This document shows positions 1-9,865 of a DNA stretch of 64,000 bases, piece after piece (the first letter of the stretch is position 1; the number at the start of each line of letters is the position of its first letter). The notes below the pieces were generated by a model. That model was not told the origin of the DNA and did no database searches. It saw nothing but the letters and a program-made list of their open reading frames with translations. Source of the stretch: Aquarana catesbeiana (Eukaryota; Chordata; Amphibia; Anura; Ranidae); contig NC_133327.1 of the NCBI RefSeq assembly GCF_042186555.1, positions 108,031,167-108,095,166 on the forward strand, read 5' to 3'. A program made the position numbers and the translations under genes.

Positions 1-295
1 TTCCCAAAAACGCAGTGTTAGCGGGATCAGCCCAGATATCTGCTAGCACCTGCGTTTTGCCCCTCCACCCTGCCAAGGCCAGCCCACCCAAGTGCAGTAT
101 CAATAGATCACTGTCACTTACAAAACACTAAACGCATAACTGCAGCGTTTGCAGAGTCAGGCCTGATCCCTACGATCGCTAACAGTTTTTTTGGTAGCGT
201 TTTAGTGAATTGGCAAGCGCCAGCGGCCTAGTACACCCCCGGTCATAGTCAAACCAGCACTGCAGTAACACTTGGTGACGTGGCGAGTCCCATAA

Positions 296-658
296 GTGCA
301 GTTCAAGCTGGTGAGGTGGCAAGCACAAGTAGTGTCCCGCTGCCACCAAGAAGACAAACAGGCCCGTCGTGCCCATAGTGCCCTTCCTGCTGCATTCGCC
401 AATCCTAATTGGGAACTCACCACTTCTGCAGCACCCGTACTTCCCCCATTCACATCCCCAACCAAATGCAGTCGCTGCATAAGAGGCATTTTCTTTAAGT
501 CATCCTACCCAACGAACCCCCCCAAAAAAGATGTTGTGTCTGCAGCAAGCGCAGATATAGGCGTGACACCCGCTATTATTGTCCCCTCCTGTCCTGACAA
601 TCCTGGTTTTTGCATTGGTGAATGTTTTGAACGCTACCATTCACTAGTAGAGTATTAG
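296..658 (+). pseudogene. piggyBac-like transposase remnant, N-terminal linker joined to C-terminal Cys-rich tail
   Basis: The frame ends in a short cysteine-rich tail (CPDNPGFC, then CFERYH), the spacing seen at the C-terminus of many piggyBac transposases. A preceding CSRC pair fits the same zinc-binding module. Just upstream lies a Pro/Thr-rich stretch ending LPPFT, which resembles the segment before the catalytic domain. The whole DDE catalytic domain, normally about 350 residues, is missing between them, so this is an internally deleted relic. The left end of the element lies outside the window or is unrecognisable. The family call rests on recalled motif spacing only. The region 1-295 shows nothing else I can name. 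Confidence 0.45.
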
Positions 659-660
659 CA

Positions 661-987
661 TAGGGTACAGCATTGCACAGACTAGGCACACTTTCACAGG
701 GTCTCCCAAGATGCCATCGCATTTTGAGAGACCCGAACCTGGAACCGGTTACAGTTATAAAAGTTAGTTACAAAAAAAGTGTAAACAAAAAAAAATATAT
801 ATAAAATTTAAAAAAATAGTTGTCGTTTTATTGTTCTCTCTCTATTCTCTCTCTCTATTGTTCTGCCTCTTTTTTACTGTATTCTATTCTGCAATGTTTT
901 ATTGTTATTATGTTTTATCATGTTTGCTTTTCAGGTATGCAATTTTTTATACTTTACCGTTTACTGTGTTTTATTGTTAACAATTTT
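661..987. other. AT-rich non-coding stretch, nothing recognised
   Basis: Low-complexity T/A-rich sequence with short CT runs near 835-870. The short open frames here have no recognisable motif. It may be the 3' flank of the piggyBac-like remnant. Confidence 0.4.
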
Positions 988-2152
988 TTTGTCTTCAGGT
1001 ACGCCATTCACAACTTTGAGTGGTTATACCAGAATGATGCCTGCAGGTTTAGATATCATCTTGGTATCATTCTTTTCAGCCAGCGGTCGGCTTTCATGTA
1101 AAAGCAATCCTAGTGGCTAATTAGCCTCTAGACTGCTTTTACAAGCAGTGGGAGGGAGTGCCCCACCCACCGTCTTCCGTGTTTTTCTCTGGCTCTCCTG
1201 TCTCAACAGGGAACCTGAGAATGCAGCCGGTGATTCAGCCAGCTGACCATAGAGCTGATCAGAGACCAGAGTGCTCCAAACATCTCTATGGCCTAAGAAA
1301 CCGGAAGCTACGAGCATTTCATGACTTAGATTTCGCCGGATGTAAACAGCGCCATTGGCAAAATTGGGAAAGCATTTTATCACACCGATCTTGGTGTGGT
1401 CAGATGCTTTGAGGGCAGAGGAGAGATCTAGGGTCTAATAGACCCCAATTTTTTTTAAAAAGATTACCTGTCACTACCTATTGCTATCATAGGGGATATT
1501 TACATTCCCTGGGATAACAATAAAAATGATTAAAAAAAAAAAAAAATAAAGGAAAAGTTTACAAATAAGATAAAAAAAGAAAAAAAAAAAGCACCCCTGT
1601 CCCCCCCTGCTCTCGCGCAAAGGCGAACGCAAGCGTCGGTCTGGCGTCAAATGTAAACAGCAATTGCACCATGCATGTGAGGTGTCACTGCGAATGTCAG
1701 TTCTGGGGCAGTAATTTTAGCAGTAGACCTCCTCTGTAAATCTAAAGTGGTAACCTGTAAAGGCTTTTAAAGGCTTTTAAAAATGTATTTAGTTTGTCAC
1801 CACTGCACGTTTGTGCGCAATTTTAAAGCATGTCATGTTTGGTATCCATGTACTCGACCTAAGATCATCTTTTTTATTTCATCAAACATTTGGGCAATAT
1901 AGTGTGTTTTAGTGCATTAAAATTTAAAAAAGTGTGTTTTTTCCCCAAAAAATGCGTTTGAAAAATCGCTGCGCAAATACTGTGTGAAAAAAAAAAAAAA
2001 ATGAAACACCCACCATTTTAATCTGTAGGGCATTTGCTTTGAAAAAATATATAATGTTTGGGGGGTTCAAAGTAATTTTCTTGCAAAAAAAAAAATATTT
2101 TTTTCATGTAAACAAAAAGTGTCAGAAAGGGCTTTGTCTTCAAGTGGTTAGA
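988..2152 (+). mobile_element. TTAA-type MITE remnant, right end at CAAGTGGTTAG
   Basis: This stretch matches, segment by segment, the element starting at 48165 (shared tracts include GCTGCGCAAATAC and the run before CACCATTTTA) and, in inverse orientation, the one at 24818-27482. Its right end reads CAAGTGGTTAG, the degenerate form of the AAGTGGTTAA end seen in intact copies. The left end is unclear. It is non-coding, with long A and T runs. Confidence 0.5.
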
Positions 2153-2319
2153 AGAATGAGTGATGTGTGACATAAGCTTCTAAATGTTGTGCATAAAATG
2201 CCAGGACAGTTCAAAACCCCCCCCAAAAGACCCCCATTTTGGTGTTTAAAAAAAAGTTTTAAAATATTTTAAAAGCCAGATTTTGAAGATGCACACAGTG
2301 TGTCAACATGTGCTACCTG

Positions 2320-2415
2320 CCATCACGAGATATCAATGGACGTGTTTTGTGGGTGCAACCCCTTCCTCGCTACTAAAGTAGCTGAGAGGAAGGGGTTGCA
2401 CCCCCAAAACACGTC
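2320..2415. repeat. Hairpin inside Harbinger copy C
   Basis: An inverted repeat with arms around GGGGTTGCACCCCC-like sequence and ACGTGTTTTG / CAAAACACGTCC. A diverged version is present at 28440-28530 in copy A, so it is part of the element rather than a local event. Confidence 0.55.
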
Positions 2416-2867
2416 CATTGATCCCCCATGATGTGAGTTAGCACATGTTGACATTAGGCATGGGATCAGGAGGGAATCCCCAGTTTGAATCCCAATTTGT
2501 GTGCATCTTCAAAATTTGGCTTTTACAGGGGTGACATCACTCCATCTGATGAAGGCAATATCAACACAGTTTTGACATACTAATGCCTGATATTGCCTTC
2601 ACTTTATCAAAGTTGAACTTTGTAAGTTCCTGAGTTCTGTATGTTATGTTTTGAAACATGCCTGTTTAACCAAAAAAGGCTATTTCTAATTAATGTGACA
2701 AAAAATATTATTATACACCAAAGATGTTGGTTTGTTCAAAAACCCTTTTCTAAATGCACATGTGAATGTGCTTTGAGTAAAAATGTTTCTACTGGACAAT
2801 GTGTGGCTTCTTCTTTCAATGATCAAAAGCAGTTTTTGGAGTAAAAGTTGGTGTTTACAGTGGCAGT

Positions 2868-2972
2868 GGGGGTTATTTACTAAAGGCAAATCCACTTTGC
2901 ACTACAAGTGCAGTTTTTAATGTGCACTTTTAAGTACACTTGGAGTGCAAAGTGGATTTTCCTTTAGTAAAT
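2868..2972. mobile_element. Small palindromic MITE (TTATTTACTAAAGG ends)
   Basis: Terminal inverted repeats GGGTTATTTACTAAAGG and CCTTTAGTAAATAACACCC enclose a second inverted pair, TCCACTTTGCACT and AGTGCAAAGTGGA. No coding capacity. The same insertion is present at the equivalent position in Harbinger copy A (28944-29063). Confidence 0.7.
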
Positions 2973-3274
2973 AACACCCACAGTCTAATTTGCCACAATC
3001 ACGCTATTTTCATGACTCAACAAAATATATTCAGGGTGCTGAAAATGATAAATATTTTTGTCATTAATGCATTACATACATTAACAAAACAAGGTGTGTG
3101 TAGCAGACCCACAACATAATAATAGTTCACTGAAGAAGAGATTGTAACCTCATGTATCAAATAAATTACATTTGCACTATTGAAGAAAATGTCCAAAAAG
3201 AAAAACCCTTTGGAGAACCTAGAACACAGCTAAAAGAAACCCAGGCAGTAAATCAAAGGAAATATTATTTCAGT

Positions 3275-3675
3275 TTAAGTTAAAAAATTTAGGATAAAAT
3301 GTTTCTTAAACAGTTTCTGGCATATCAATGGCCCCCCACCCGCAAAGTACTCGACGTACTTCTGTCTTACTTCGCGGGCGCTTTGGGGGGGCAAGACAGG
3401 ACGGCCAGCTTCAAGCGCTGTCAGGATTTCTTGTTGAAGTCCGGCCTCAGGCCCAACTGAGGCCACATAGTTCATTGAATTTCTCCTTAAATAGTTGTGT
3501 AAAATGCAGCATGCAAGGATTATCTGGTTTGGTTTATATCCCGCCATGTTGATTGGCATAAGGAATAGAGGTGGAACCGGCTGGCCATTATCCCAAAAGC
3601 GTTCTCCACCACTCTGGCCAGACGGTAGTTATAAACCCTCTGGTCAGGGGTGAGGGTCCTCATGGCTTCAAACGG
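3275..3675 (-). pseudogene. Harbinger transposase exon 2 fragment (copy C)
   Basis: On the minus strand the frame reads about 94 residues that align with the C-terminus of the copy A transposase: ILACCILHNYLRRNSMNY matches ILACCVLHNFLRQNSANY, followed by the SVGPEA and YFAGG segments. Upstream, out of frame, are remnants of the third catalytic-acid region (ARVVENAFGIM-like). The first two catalytic aspartates and all of exon 1 are deleted. It is a relic of a HARBI1-like (DDE_Tnp_4) transposase. Confidence 0.7.
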
Positions 3676-4099
3676 TCGGCTGGTCAGAACGAACTAACAG
3701 AAAGCACTGAAAAACAGAAAGGCCGGAGCTGAAAATCAGATACGAGCGGACAAGAAAGCACTGAAAATCAAGTACGTAATAGAAATACGAACCCACAATC
3801 ACAAACTGAAGAGCAGTAATGATCGTAAAAGCAGGAGGCTGAAAAGCGCAAATCGTCTGTCACCAACTTCTACTAACACAAGATTTGCGGAAGGAGCCCA
3901 AAGGGTTGGCGCACTTGGTATTGAACTTCCTCTTTCTAGTGCCATCATACGTGTTGTACGTCACCGCGTTCTTGACGTTCGGAAATTCCAACAACTTTGT
4001 GCAACCGTGTATATGCAAGACAAGTTTAAACCAATATCCATCGGAAAAAAAATATGGGATTTTGTTGTCGGAATGTCCGATCATGTGCACGCAGCATTA

Positions 4100-4354
4100 G
4101 TGTGATTTTTTTGGTGAAAAATGTATATATATAACCTGTAGTGTGTGCTTACTCATTAACTGAGATAGCAAAGGAACAAGCCGACACAACTTTTTCCTTA
4201 CAAGAACTTTTATCCAGCAAACCAGTAGAAAAAGTAACAAAATAATTTCTTCCACTTCAATACTTGGCTGTAAGGAACAATTAACTACAGGTACAAGTGT
4301 AGAACAAAATACAGTTCCTACTCACAGGAGACTAGATAAAGCCTGACTTTCTTA
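4100..4354. other. Intergenic, nothing recognised
   Basis: No open frame of note, no inverted repeat and no match to other parts of the window that I can see. Confidence 0.35.
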
Positions 4355-4800
4355 AGTGATTTGTAAAGTTTCATTTTATTTTTTTTGTTAAAAATAACAA
4401 ACATGTTATACTTAGCTGCTCTGTGTTGTGGTTTTGCACACAGCAGTCCTGATCCTCCTCTTCTCAGGTCCTTCTACAGTGCTCCTGGCCCCTCTCTCCT
4501 GTTGAGTGCCCCCACAGTAAGCAGCTACCTGAGCCGAGCCACAGTTCCCTGTGTCCACTAAGACATGAAGCCGAGGCCCAATCTCGCCCCCTTTCTCTTC
4601 TCATTGGCTGACTGACTTTGACCGCAGCGGGAGCCAATGGCACCACGCTGCTGTCTCAGCCAATAAGGAGGGGACTTCTGGGCAGCTGAGACAATCCTAC
4701 AACATTGCTGGATCTAGATGGGGCTCAGGTAATTATTGGGGGGGGGGCTGGGGTTGCTGCGCACAGAAGTTTTTTTATCTTAATGCATAGAATTTTTTGT
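4355..4800 (-). mobile_element. Dispersed MITE (TTAAAGTGGTTGTAAA family), inverted relative to 15998-16444
   Basis: The interior matches the element at 15998-16444 on the opposite strand: the motifs GTTGAGTGCCCCCACA, AGCCAATGGCACC and TCTTAATGCATAGAA are shared. One end (TAAGTGATTTGTAAAG) is a diverged copy of the terminal repeat. A third partial copy is at 17581-17790. Non-coding. Confidence 0.55.
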
Positions 4801-5191
4801 GATGCAAAATGTGCCATATACAGTATCTCACAAAAATGAGTACACCCCTCAAATTTTTGTAAATATTTTATTATATCTTTTCATGTGACAACACTGAAGA
4901 AATGACACTTTGCTACAATGTAAAGTAGTGAGTGTACAGCTTGTATAACAGTGTAAATTTGCTGTCCCCTCAAAATAACTCAACACACAGCCATTAATGT
5001 CTAAACCGCTGGCAACAAAATTGAGTACACCCCTAAGTGAAAATGTCCAAATTGGGCCCAATTAGCCATTTTCCCTTCCTGGTGTATGTGACTTGTTAGA
5101 GTTACAAGGGTCTCAGGTGTGAATGGGGAGCAGGTGTGTTAAATTTGGTGCTATCGCTCTCACTCTCTCATACTTGTCACTGGAAGTTCAA

Positions 5192-5296
5192 CATGGCACC
5201 TCATGGCAAAGAACTCTCTGAGGATCTGAAAAAATGAATTGTTTCTCTACATAAATATGGTCTAGGTTATAAGAAGATTGTTTAGTAGGAAGTGGA
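5192..5296 (+). pseudogene. Tc1 transposase N-terminal fragment
   Basis: A start codon begins MAPHGKELSEDLKK, then an in-frame stop, then the rest of a first helix-turn-helix (IVSLHKYGLGYKKI). This is the paired-like DNA-binding part of a Tc1 transposase, which binds the terminal repeats. It is cut by the nested insertion that follows. Confidence 0.75.
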
Positions 5297-5506
5297 TGGA
5301 AGGCGCGTGATCAGACGCTTACATCAAGAAATGTATGGTTTATTTATGTAAAAGAATACAGACATATAGTCATATAGATATAAAATCATACAAATACTAC
5401 ATAATATTATAAAAAAAAAAAAAAAAAAAAAAGGAAAAACAGGTAACAAAATAAGTACTAGGAAGTTAAAATTGGGGTGTGCCCATATTGAGGCAGGTAT
5501 TAAGAA

Positions 5507-5546
5507 ATGCTGACGCGTTTCGAGGAAAACCTCTTCATCAGAGCCA
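5507..5546 (-). ncRNA. Hammerhead-ribozyme-like motif 1 (degenerate)
   Basis: The minus strand shows CTGATGA (5541 to 5535), a 4-bp stem II (GAGG/CCTC closing a TTTT loop, with an extra A before it), GAAA, a minimal ACGCGT stem III and a GTC cleavage triplet. Stem I is only 3 bp (GCT/AGC). All core nucleotides are present, but the bulged A and weak stem I make activity doubtful. Confidence 0.55.
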
Positions 5547-5825
5547 GGAGAACTGGAGCACAGTCTGTATGGGCCGGTAGGCCGACATGTGTACATGGGG
5601 AGAGGTGGTGTGGCTAGTAGGAGGATGTGTCCTGTGATGGACAATTGATTATTCCAAGTTCCATACCCAGGTGTTCTATGGATGAATTTAGAATGTAAAT
5701 AGATTGTATTTTCTTTTTGCGGTCCTGTTAGGCTGTCAGATGTGCCTGTCTCAGGAGAAGTGTGTAGACACAGCTGTAAACTGTAGAGATCCTTTGGAGT
5801 GGAGAGCCGTGTGATCCTGGCAGCA

Positions 5826-5966
5826 GAAGGGGGGGAGGAGGAGGGAGGAGGTGTCCTTGAGGCAGCTGATGCTGGATAGAAAGCGTCTTGCCTATCCCTA
5901 GGCAGCAAGATGCTTTCTATCCAGCCATCAGCTGCCTCAAGGACACCTCCTCCCTCCTCCTCCCCC
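5826..5966. repeat. Palindrome (foldback centre)
   Basis: Arms of about 65 bp: GGAGGTGTCCTTGAGGCAGC on the left and GCTGCCTCAAGGACACCTCC on the right, with CTTTCTATCCAGC matched inside. The centre is near 5897. Confidence 0.8.
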
Positions 5967-6206
5967 AAACAAATCATGTAGGTAAAAACATCCATATGTT
6001 TATTACTTAATCATTGAATGGCATGGCAAAATACAGCATAACATGCATAGTAAAGTTATCAAATTACATTAGGAAAATTGTTAGTAACATAGCACATAAC
6101 AGTAAGAAATATGCATATTGGACACTTTGGCAGAATATAGTCAGGTAAAAACATAAATTGGTAAAACCATCTAAGGTGTCGATGTATAGTGGATGCATCA
6201 AGATAG

Positions 6207-6246
6207 GCTCAACGCGTTTCATGGACTTCATCCACTCATCAGGAGC
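6207..6246 (-). ncRNA. Hammerhead ribozyme, type I, canonical core
   Basis: Read on the minus strand: stem I GCTC (6246-6243), CTGATGA (6242-6236), stem II GTGGA, loop TGAAG, TCCAT (one G-T wobble), GAAA (6220-6217), minimal stem III (AC/GT around GC), T then T as cleavage position, and the returning stem I GAGC (6210-6207). All invariant core positions of the hammerhead are present and all three stems pair. The 2-bp stem III is like the minimal type-I hammerheads known from Penelope-like retroelements, which may work best as dimers. A polyadenylation hexamer follows about 205 nt downstream. Confidence 0.75.
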
Positions 6247-6400
6247 AATGCATCCATGTTCTAAAAGGGGATAAGTGACCATTATAATCTGATGTATCAA
6301 CCAACATAGGGAGCTTGGAATAGATGAAAGATAGCTGGCCATACCTAAAAATACTCACGTATGAATTGAGATGTGCGATAATGCATGACAGGGGCAGGCC

Positions 6401-6517
6401 ACAGTCAAGCATGGTGCTGCTGGCACTGGGGAGCTATAGTTCATTGAGGGAACCAGAATGCCAACATGTACTGTGACATACTGAAGCAGAGCATGATCCC
6501 CTCCCTTCGGCAACTGG
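6401..6517 (+). pseudogene. Tc1 transposase middle fragment
   Basis: ACAGTCAAGCATGGTG and the sequence up to CGGCAACTGG match the typical Tc1 region between the first and second catalytic aspartates. Frameshifts are present. The fragment continues after the next insertion at 7450. Confidence 0.7.
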
Positions 6518-7433
6518 AAGGGGAAACGGGGGAAAAAAATGGAACTTTAAATGAGGCAGGGACGGCAATGTCTTTGCTCTGAAAGAAAGGACAATGAAAA
6601 ATGTCTAAGTGATTGTCTTAAAGGGGAAGGTACACCCAGGGAAAAGATGTAATGTGTAAAAAGTATGCTCTGAATGGTACTCACAACCGCCATGTAAAGA
6701 TGCACTCTTGAAAACTTAAGCACAGTTTGAGTCTATTTGACAACTTATTATACATTTATACTTACATTTTAGAAACCATTCAAGATTTTTGTCAGCCACC
6801 ATCTGTCATTGGTGCAATTGAGCCACCGGTGTGCGATCAGTTTCACCTCAGTTTGTGGGGCCATGTTGGTGGGCCCCCTTGTGCCATACTCCGCCACAGC
6901 TCCCGGACAAGATACCCTTAGGGGGAGTCTCCAGTTTTCAAGAGTGCATCTTTACATGGCGGTTGTGAGTACTATTCAGAGCATACTTTTTACACATTAC
7001 ATCTTCTCCCTGGGTGTACCTTCCCTTTTAAGACAATCACTTAGACATTTTTTCATTGTCCATTCTTTCAGAGCAAAGACATTGCCAGCTCCTGATGAGT
7101 GGACTAACACACTCCACGAAGCGCGTAGAGCCGTAGTATATGCAATGCCTTAACCACCTTACTGTCTTCATGGATTTTTCATTTGTATGGACATTTGCAA
7201 TGTTATCAGCAACTTCAAATAATAGGAAGTTCTCAGTCAATGTAGCAAGGGGCCTACAGACTTTCATGTTTATTTCATGCTCCTATATGTATATATATGA
7301 ATTTTGCTGTTTTATCATGTATCTCACTGTATGAATTTTTAATCATGATTGACATTAAATATACCGCTTTGTACACCCGCCTATGCTGACTGCACGTCTC
7401 ATTTAAAGTCCCGTCAAACCTTTTCTCTTTTTT
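6518..7433 (+). mobile_element. Foldback element with hammerhead motif and 16-bp target duplication
   Basis: Identical 16-bp copies (TCCCTTCGGCAACTGG) at 6502-6517 and 7434-7449 flank 916 bp, and the Tc1 transposase sequence resumes exactly after the second copy. The left arm (6518-6720) is an inverted, internally deleted copy of the right arm (6935-7433): the roughly 310 bp holding the hammerhead motif are missing from the left arm. No protein-coding frame is evident. The duplication length suits target-primed retrotransposition better than cut-and-paste transposition; this is inference. Confidence 0.75.
7088..7131 (+). ncRNA. Hammerhead-ribozyme-like motif 3
   Basis: Stem I GCTC (7088-7091) pairs with GAGC (7128-7131). 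CTGATGA is at 7092-7098. Stem II GTGGA/TCCAC is 5 perfect pairs with a 9-nt loop. The next core element is GAAG, giving a G-T pair in place of the usual A-T at the base of stem III, then CGCG and a GTA cleavage triplet. Activity is probably reduced. An ATTAAA lies about 228 nt downstream. Confidence 0.65.
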
Positions 7434-7449
7434 TCCCTTCGGCAACTGG

Positions 7450-7766
7450 GCCGCAGGGCAGTATTCCAACATGATAACGACCCCAAACACACCTCCAAGA
7501 CGACCACTGCCTTGCTTAGGAAGCTGAGGTAAAGGTGATGGACTCGCCAAGCATGTCTCCAGACCTAAACCCTATTGAGCATCTCTGGGGGCATCCTCAA
7601 ATGGAAGGTGGAGGGAGCGCAAGGTCTCTAACAACCACCAGCTCTGTGATGTCATCATGGAGGAGTGGAAGAGGACTCCACTGGCAACCTGTGAAGCTCT
7701 GATGAACTCCATGCCTAGGAGGGTTGAGGCAGTGCTGGAAAATAATGGTGGCCACACAAAATATTG
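7450..7766 (+). pseudogene. Tc1 transposase C-terminal fragment
   Basis: Encodes, across frameshifts, the QHDNDPKHTS-like second catalytic aspartate region and a SPDLNPIEHLWG-like third acid region, then the usual tail ending shortly before a TGA near 7766. Tc1 transposases perform cut-and-paste at TA sites. This copy is inactive. Confidence 0.75.
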
Positions 7767-8014
7767 ACACTTTGGGCCCAATTTGGACATTTCACTTAGG
7801 GGTGTACTCACTTTTGTTGCCAGTGGTTTAGACATTAATGGCAGTGTGTTGAGTTATTTTGAGGGGACAGCAAATGTACACTGCTATACAAGCTGTACAG
7901 TCACTACTTTATATTGTAGCAAAGTGTAATTTATTTAGTGTTGTCACATGAAAAGATATAATAAAAATATTTACAAAAATGTAAAGGGTGTACTCACTTT
8001 TGTGAGATACTGTA

Positions 8015-8240
8015 TATAGCAAATCTGCATCCAAATGGCCACTGGAATCTTGCACGAGATCTTTGTCAAACTAGACACTGGCTCTCCCAAGATGGCACTC
8101 AGAGTTCATGGCAGTTCATGGTCCTTTGCTAGGCTCCCCCTAATGCCTCTTCTAGCTTCTGATCACCCACCAAATAAAATTCAAATAACTAAAAAACATA
8201 CAAAACCATCCACAACTCTTCCCCAAGCTACATAACCAAC
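8015..8240. other. Intergenic, nothing recognised
   Basis: A short open frame with no motif. No repeat structure seen. Confidence 0.3.
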
Positions 8241-8640
8241 CCCATCTCGAAATAGCACTCAAACCATCCTCTTTGCTCCTCCCAAGACCTCCTGCTCTCT
8301 AGCTCCTTCATCACTTCATCCCACACTCGCCCTTGAGGACTTCTTCAGAGTTTCTATCCTCTGGATGTCCCTACCCAAATCTCTTCAACTATCTCCTACT
8401 CTGTCTTCCTTTAGGTGATCCCCGAAAACTCATCTCTTCAGGGAAGCTTATCCATTCTCTATCATCTAATAACTGAAAATATACTTCTATACTTGTACCA
8501 TTTGCTCCTCCCTTTCATAAGCAGGGCCCTCCTAACGCTCTTTCTTGAATTGTTTTGTAACTGTACTGTCTCCCTTTCTGTTGTACTGCACTGGTGCTAT
8601 GAATATCCTGAATAAGGATATATCATAAGGACGGTTGGCC
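8241..8640 (+). repeat. Dispersed repeat related to 35987-36690 (opposite strand)
   Basis: GGACTTCTTCAGAG, then TATCCTCTGGA and GAAAACTCATCTCTTCAGG, correspond to the complement of the block at 36210-36310. The class is unknown to me; it has no intact frame and no terminal repeats here. Confidence 0.45.
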
Positions 8641-8728
8641 AAAAAAAACAACAAATAAATCTATTGGTAGATAAGACTTGTTAACATTCCTGTATTTCAT
8701 TTGTGTGAAATGAAAATACAGCATACGC

Positions 8729-9028
8729 TAAAGCTGACCATACATCCATACATGTTTTTTTTTTTTTTGCTCAGCCAGTGTATTGAACAAAAGCAAACAC
8801 AATAGATTCTCTAGCTATATAAACAAGGTGGACAGATGAATCCCCCTCCCTTCGGGACATTGTTTCTGACAGAGGGACCCACCACTGTCAGAATACACAG
8901 ATCAGCGATTGACAAAAGTTTTCCAGCATGTCCCTTCGACAGAAACCGATCAAACTTCTGTTGAGTGAATATGGTCATAATTCGGGGGATTCCTGCTGAA
9001 CTTCTTCAATTCACGTATGGCCAGTTTA
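8729..9028. mobile_element. MITE with TAAAGCTGACCATACAT / GTATGGCCAGTTTA ends
   Basis: Terminal inverted repeats of about 15 bp (AAAGCTGACCATAC and GTATGGCCAGTTT) enclose 300 bp with no coding potential. Its right end abuts the TTAA site of the next element. Confidence 0.55.
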
Positions 9029-9029
9029 A

Positions 9030-9861
9030 TCACTTAAAGACCGCGCTATAGCCAAATGATGGCTACAGCGCAACCGGCTAGTTCTGGGACGCCATCATAT
9101 GATGGCATCCCGTGATCACGCTCGCCACGTGCGCGCTGTCCTCTGGACATTTCTAATCACGGATTGAGGTAAAGAGCCAATCAGTGGCTCTTTACCATGT
9201 GATCAGCTGTGTCTAATCACAGCTGATCAAGGATTTAAACAGAAGCCGGTTTTTGGCACTCCTTTCCTCATGCTGACAGCTGACAGCATGAGGAGAGGAG
9301 AAGAGAGCCAATAACCAGCTTCTCTAAAAGGGACATGTCCACTGATAATCAGGGCATTGATTATCAGTGTCCTGATTATCAGTTAAGTCCCAACAGTGCC
9401 CACCAGTTTTTGCCAATCTGTGCCCACCAGTGCTGCCAATCAGTGCCCATCAGTGCCTCTTCGTCAGTGCCACCTATCAGTGCCCATCAGTGCCTCTTTC
9501 AGTGCAGCCTCATCAGTGCCCACCAGTGCCACCTTATCAGTGCCCATCAGTGCAGCCTCATCAGCACACATCAGTGAAGGAGAAAAATTACCTTTTTGCA
9601 AAATTTTACAATAAACTATGAAAAAGTTTGTTTTTTTTCCCCAAATTTTCTAACTTTATTCCTTTATTTAGCAAAAAATACAAACCCAGTGGTGATTAAA
9701 TACCACCAAAAGAAAGCTCTATTTGTGTGAAAAAAAATGCAAAAAATTTTGTTCGGTACAGTGTTGCATGACCGTGCAATTGTCATTCAAAGTACGACAG
9801 CGCTGAAAGCTGAAAATTGGCCTGGGCAGGAATAGGGTGAAAGTGCCTTGTAGGTTAGTGG
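9030..9861. mobile_element. TTAA-flanked MITE (piggyBac-type target)
   Basis: Flanked by TTAA at 9026-9029 and 9862-9865, with ends TCACTTAAAG and GTTAGTGG. The interior shares GTGATTAAATACCACCAAA and GCTGAAAATTGG tracts with 38560-39075 and 39660-40628, so it is the same family. Non-coding. It is presumably mobilised by a piggyBac-class transposase, inferred from the TTAA target. Confidence 0.7.
9390..9580 (+). repeat. Minisatellite, ATCAGTGCCC units
   Basis: Imperfect 10- to 20-bp tandem units of CAGTGCCCATCAGTGCC type. The overlapping open frames rich in Ser-Val-Pro are products of the repeat, not genes. Confidence 0.8.
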
Positions 9862-9865
9862 TTAA

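Larger units (their letters stand above)
2154..4096 (-). mobile_element. Harbinger copy C, truncated and internally deleted
   Basis: It is collinear with the right third of Harbinger copy A (28.35-31.83 kb): the hairpin spacer, the small palindromic MITE, a transposase C-terminal exon on the minus strand, then the region upstream of the transposase start and the right terminal repeat ending GCAGCA, followed by TTA. About 1.7 kb is deleted: near 3675 the sequence jumps from the middle of transposase exon 2 straight to the region upstream of exon 1. The left two thirds of the element are absent. Confidence 0.7.
5300..6400 (-). mobile_element. Composite foldback insertion carrying two hammerhead-like motifs
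   Basis: This sequence separates two parts of the Tc1 transposase. It holds two minus-strand units, each with a hammerhead-like motif (5507-5546 and 6207-6246) followed on the same strand by AATAAA (complements at 5339-5344 and 5999-6004). A strong palindrome lies near 5826-5966. No open frame resembles a reverse transcriptase, endonuclease or transposase; the 223-codon minus-strand frame is low complexity with a phenylalanine run. Both boundaries are approximate. Confidence 0.5.
4821..8012 (+). mobile_element. Tc1 element with nested foldback insertions
   Basis: Long terminal inverted repeats run about 4821-5060 and 7770-8012, with outer ends CAGTATCTCACAAA and its complement, each next to a TA dinucleotide (4819-4820 and 8013-8014), as expected for a Tc1/mariner target duplication. 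Fragments of one transposase gene lie at 5192-5296, 6401-6517 and 7450-7766. About 2.0 kb of foreign sequence interrupts them. Removing the insertions would leave roughly 1.2 kb; Tc1 elements are usually about 1.6 kb, so part of the transposase is also missing. Confidence 0.85.

Noticed and set aside
5324..5995. 223-codon minus-strand frame as a gene
   Set aside because: Contains a phenylalanine run from a poly-A tract and spans the palindrome; no domain and no homologous frame in the related units.
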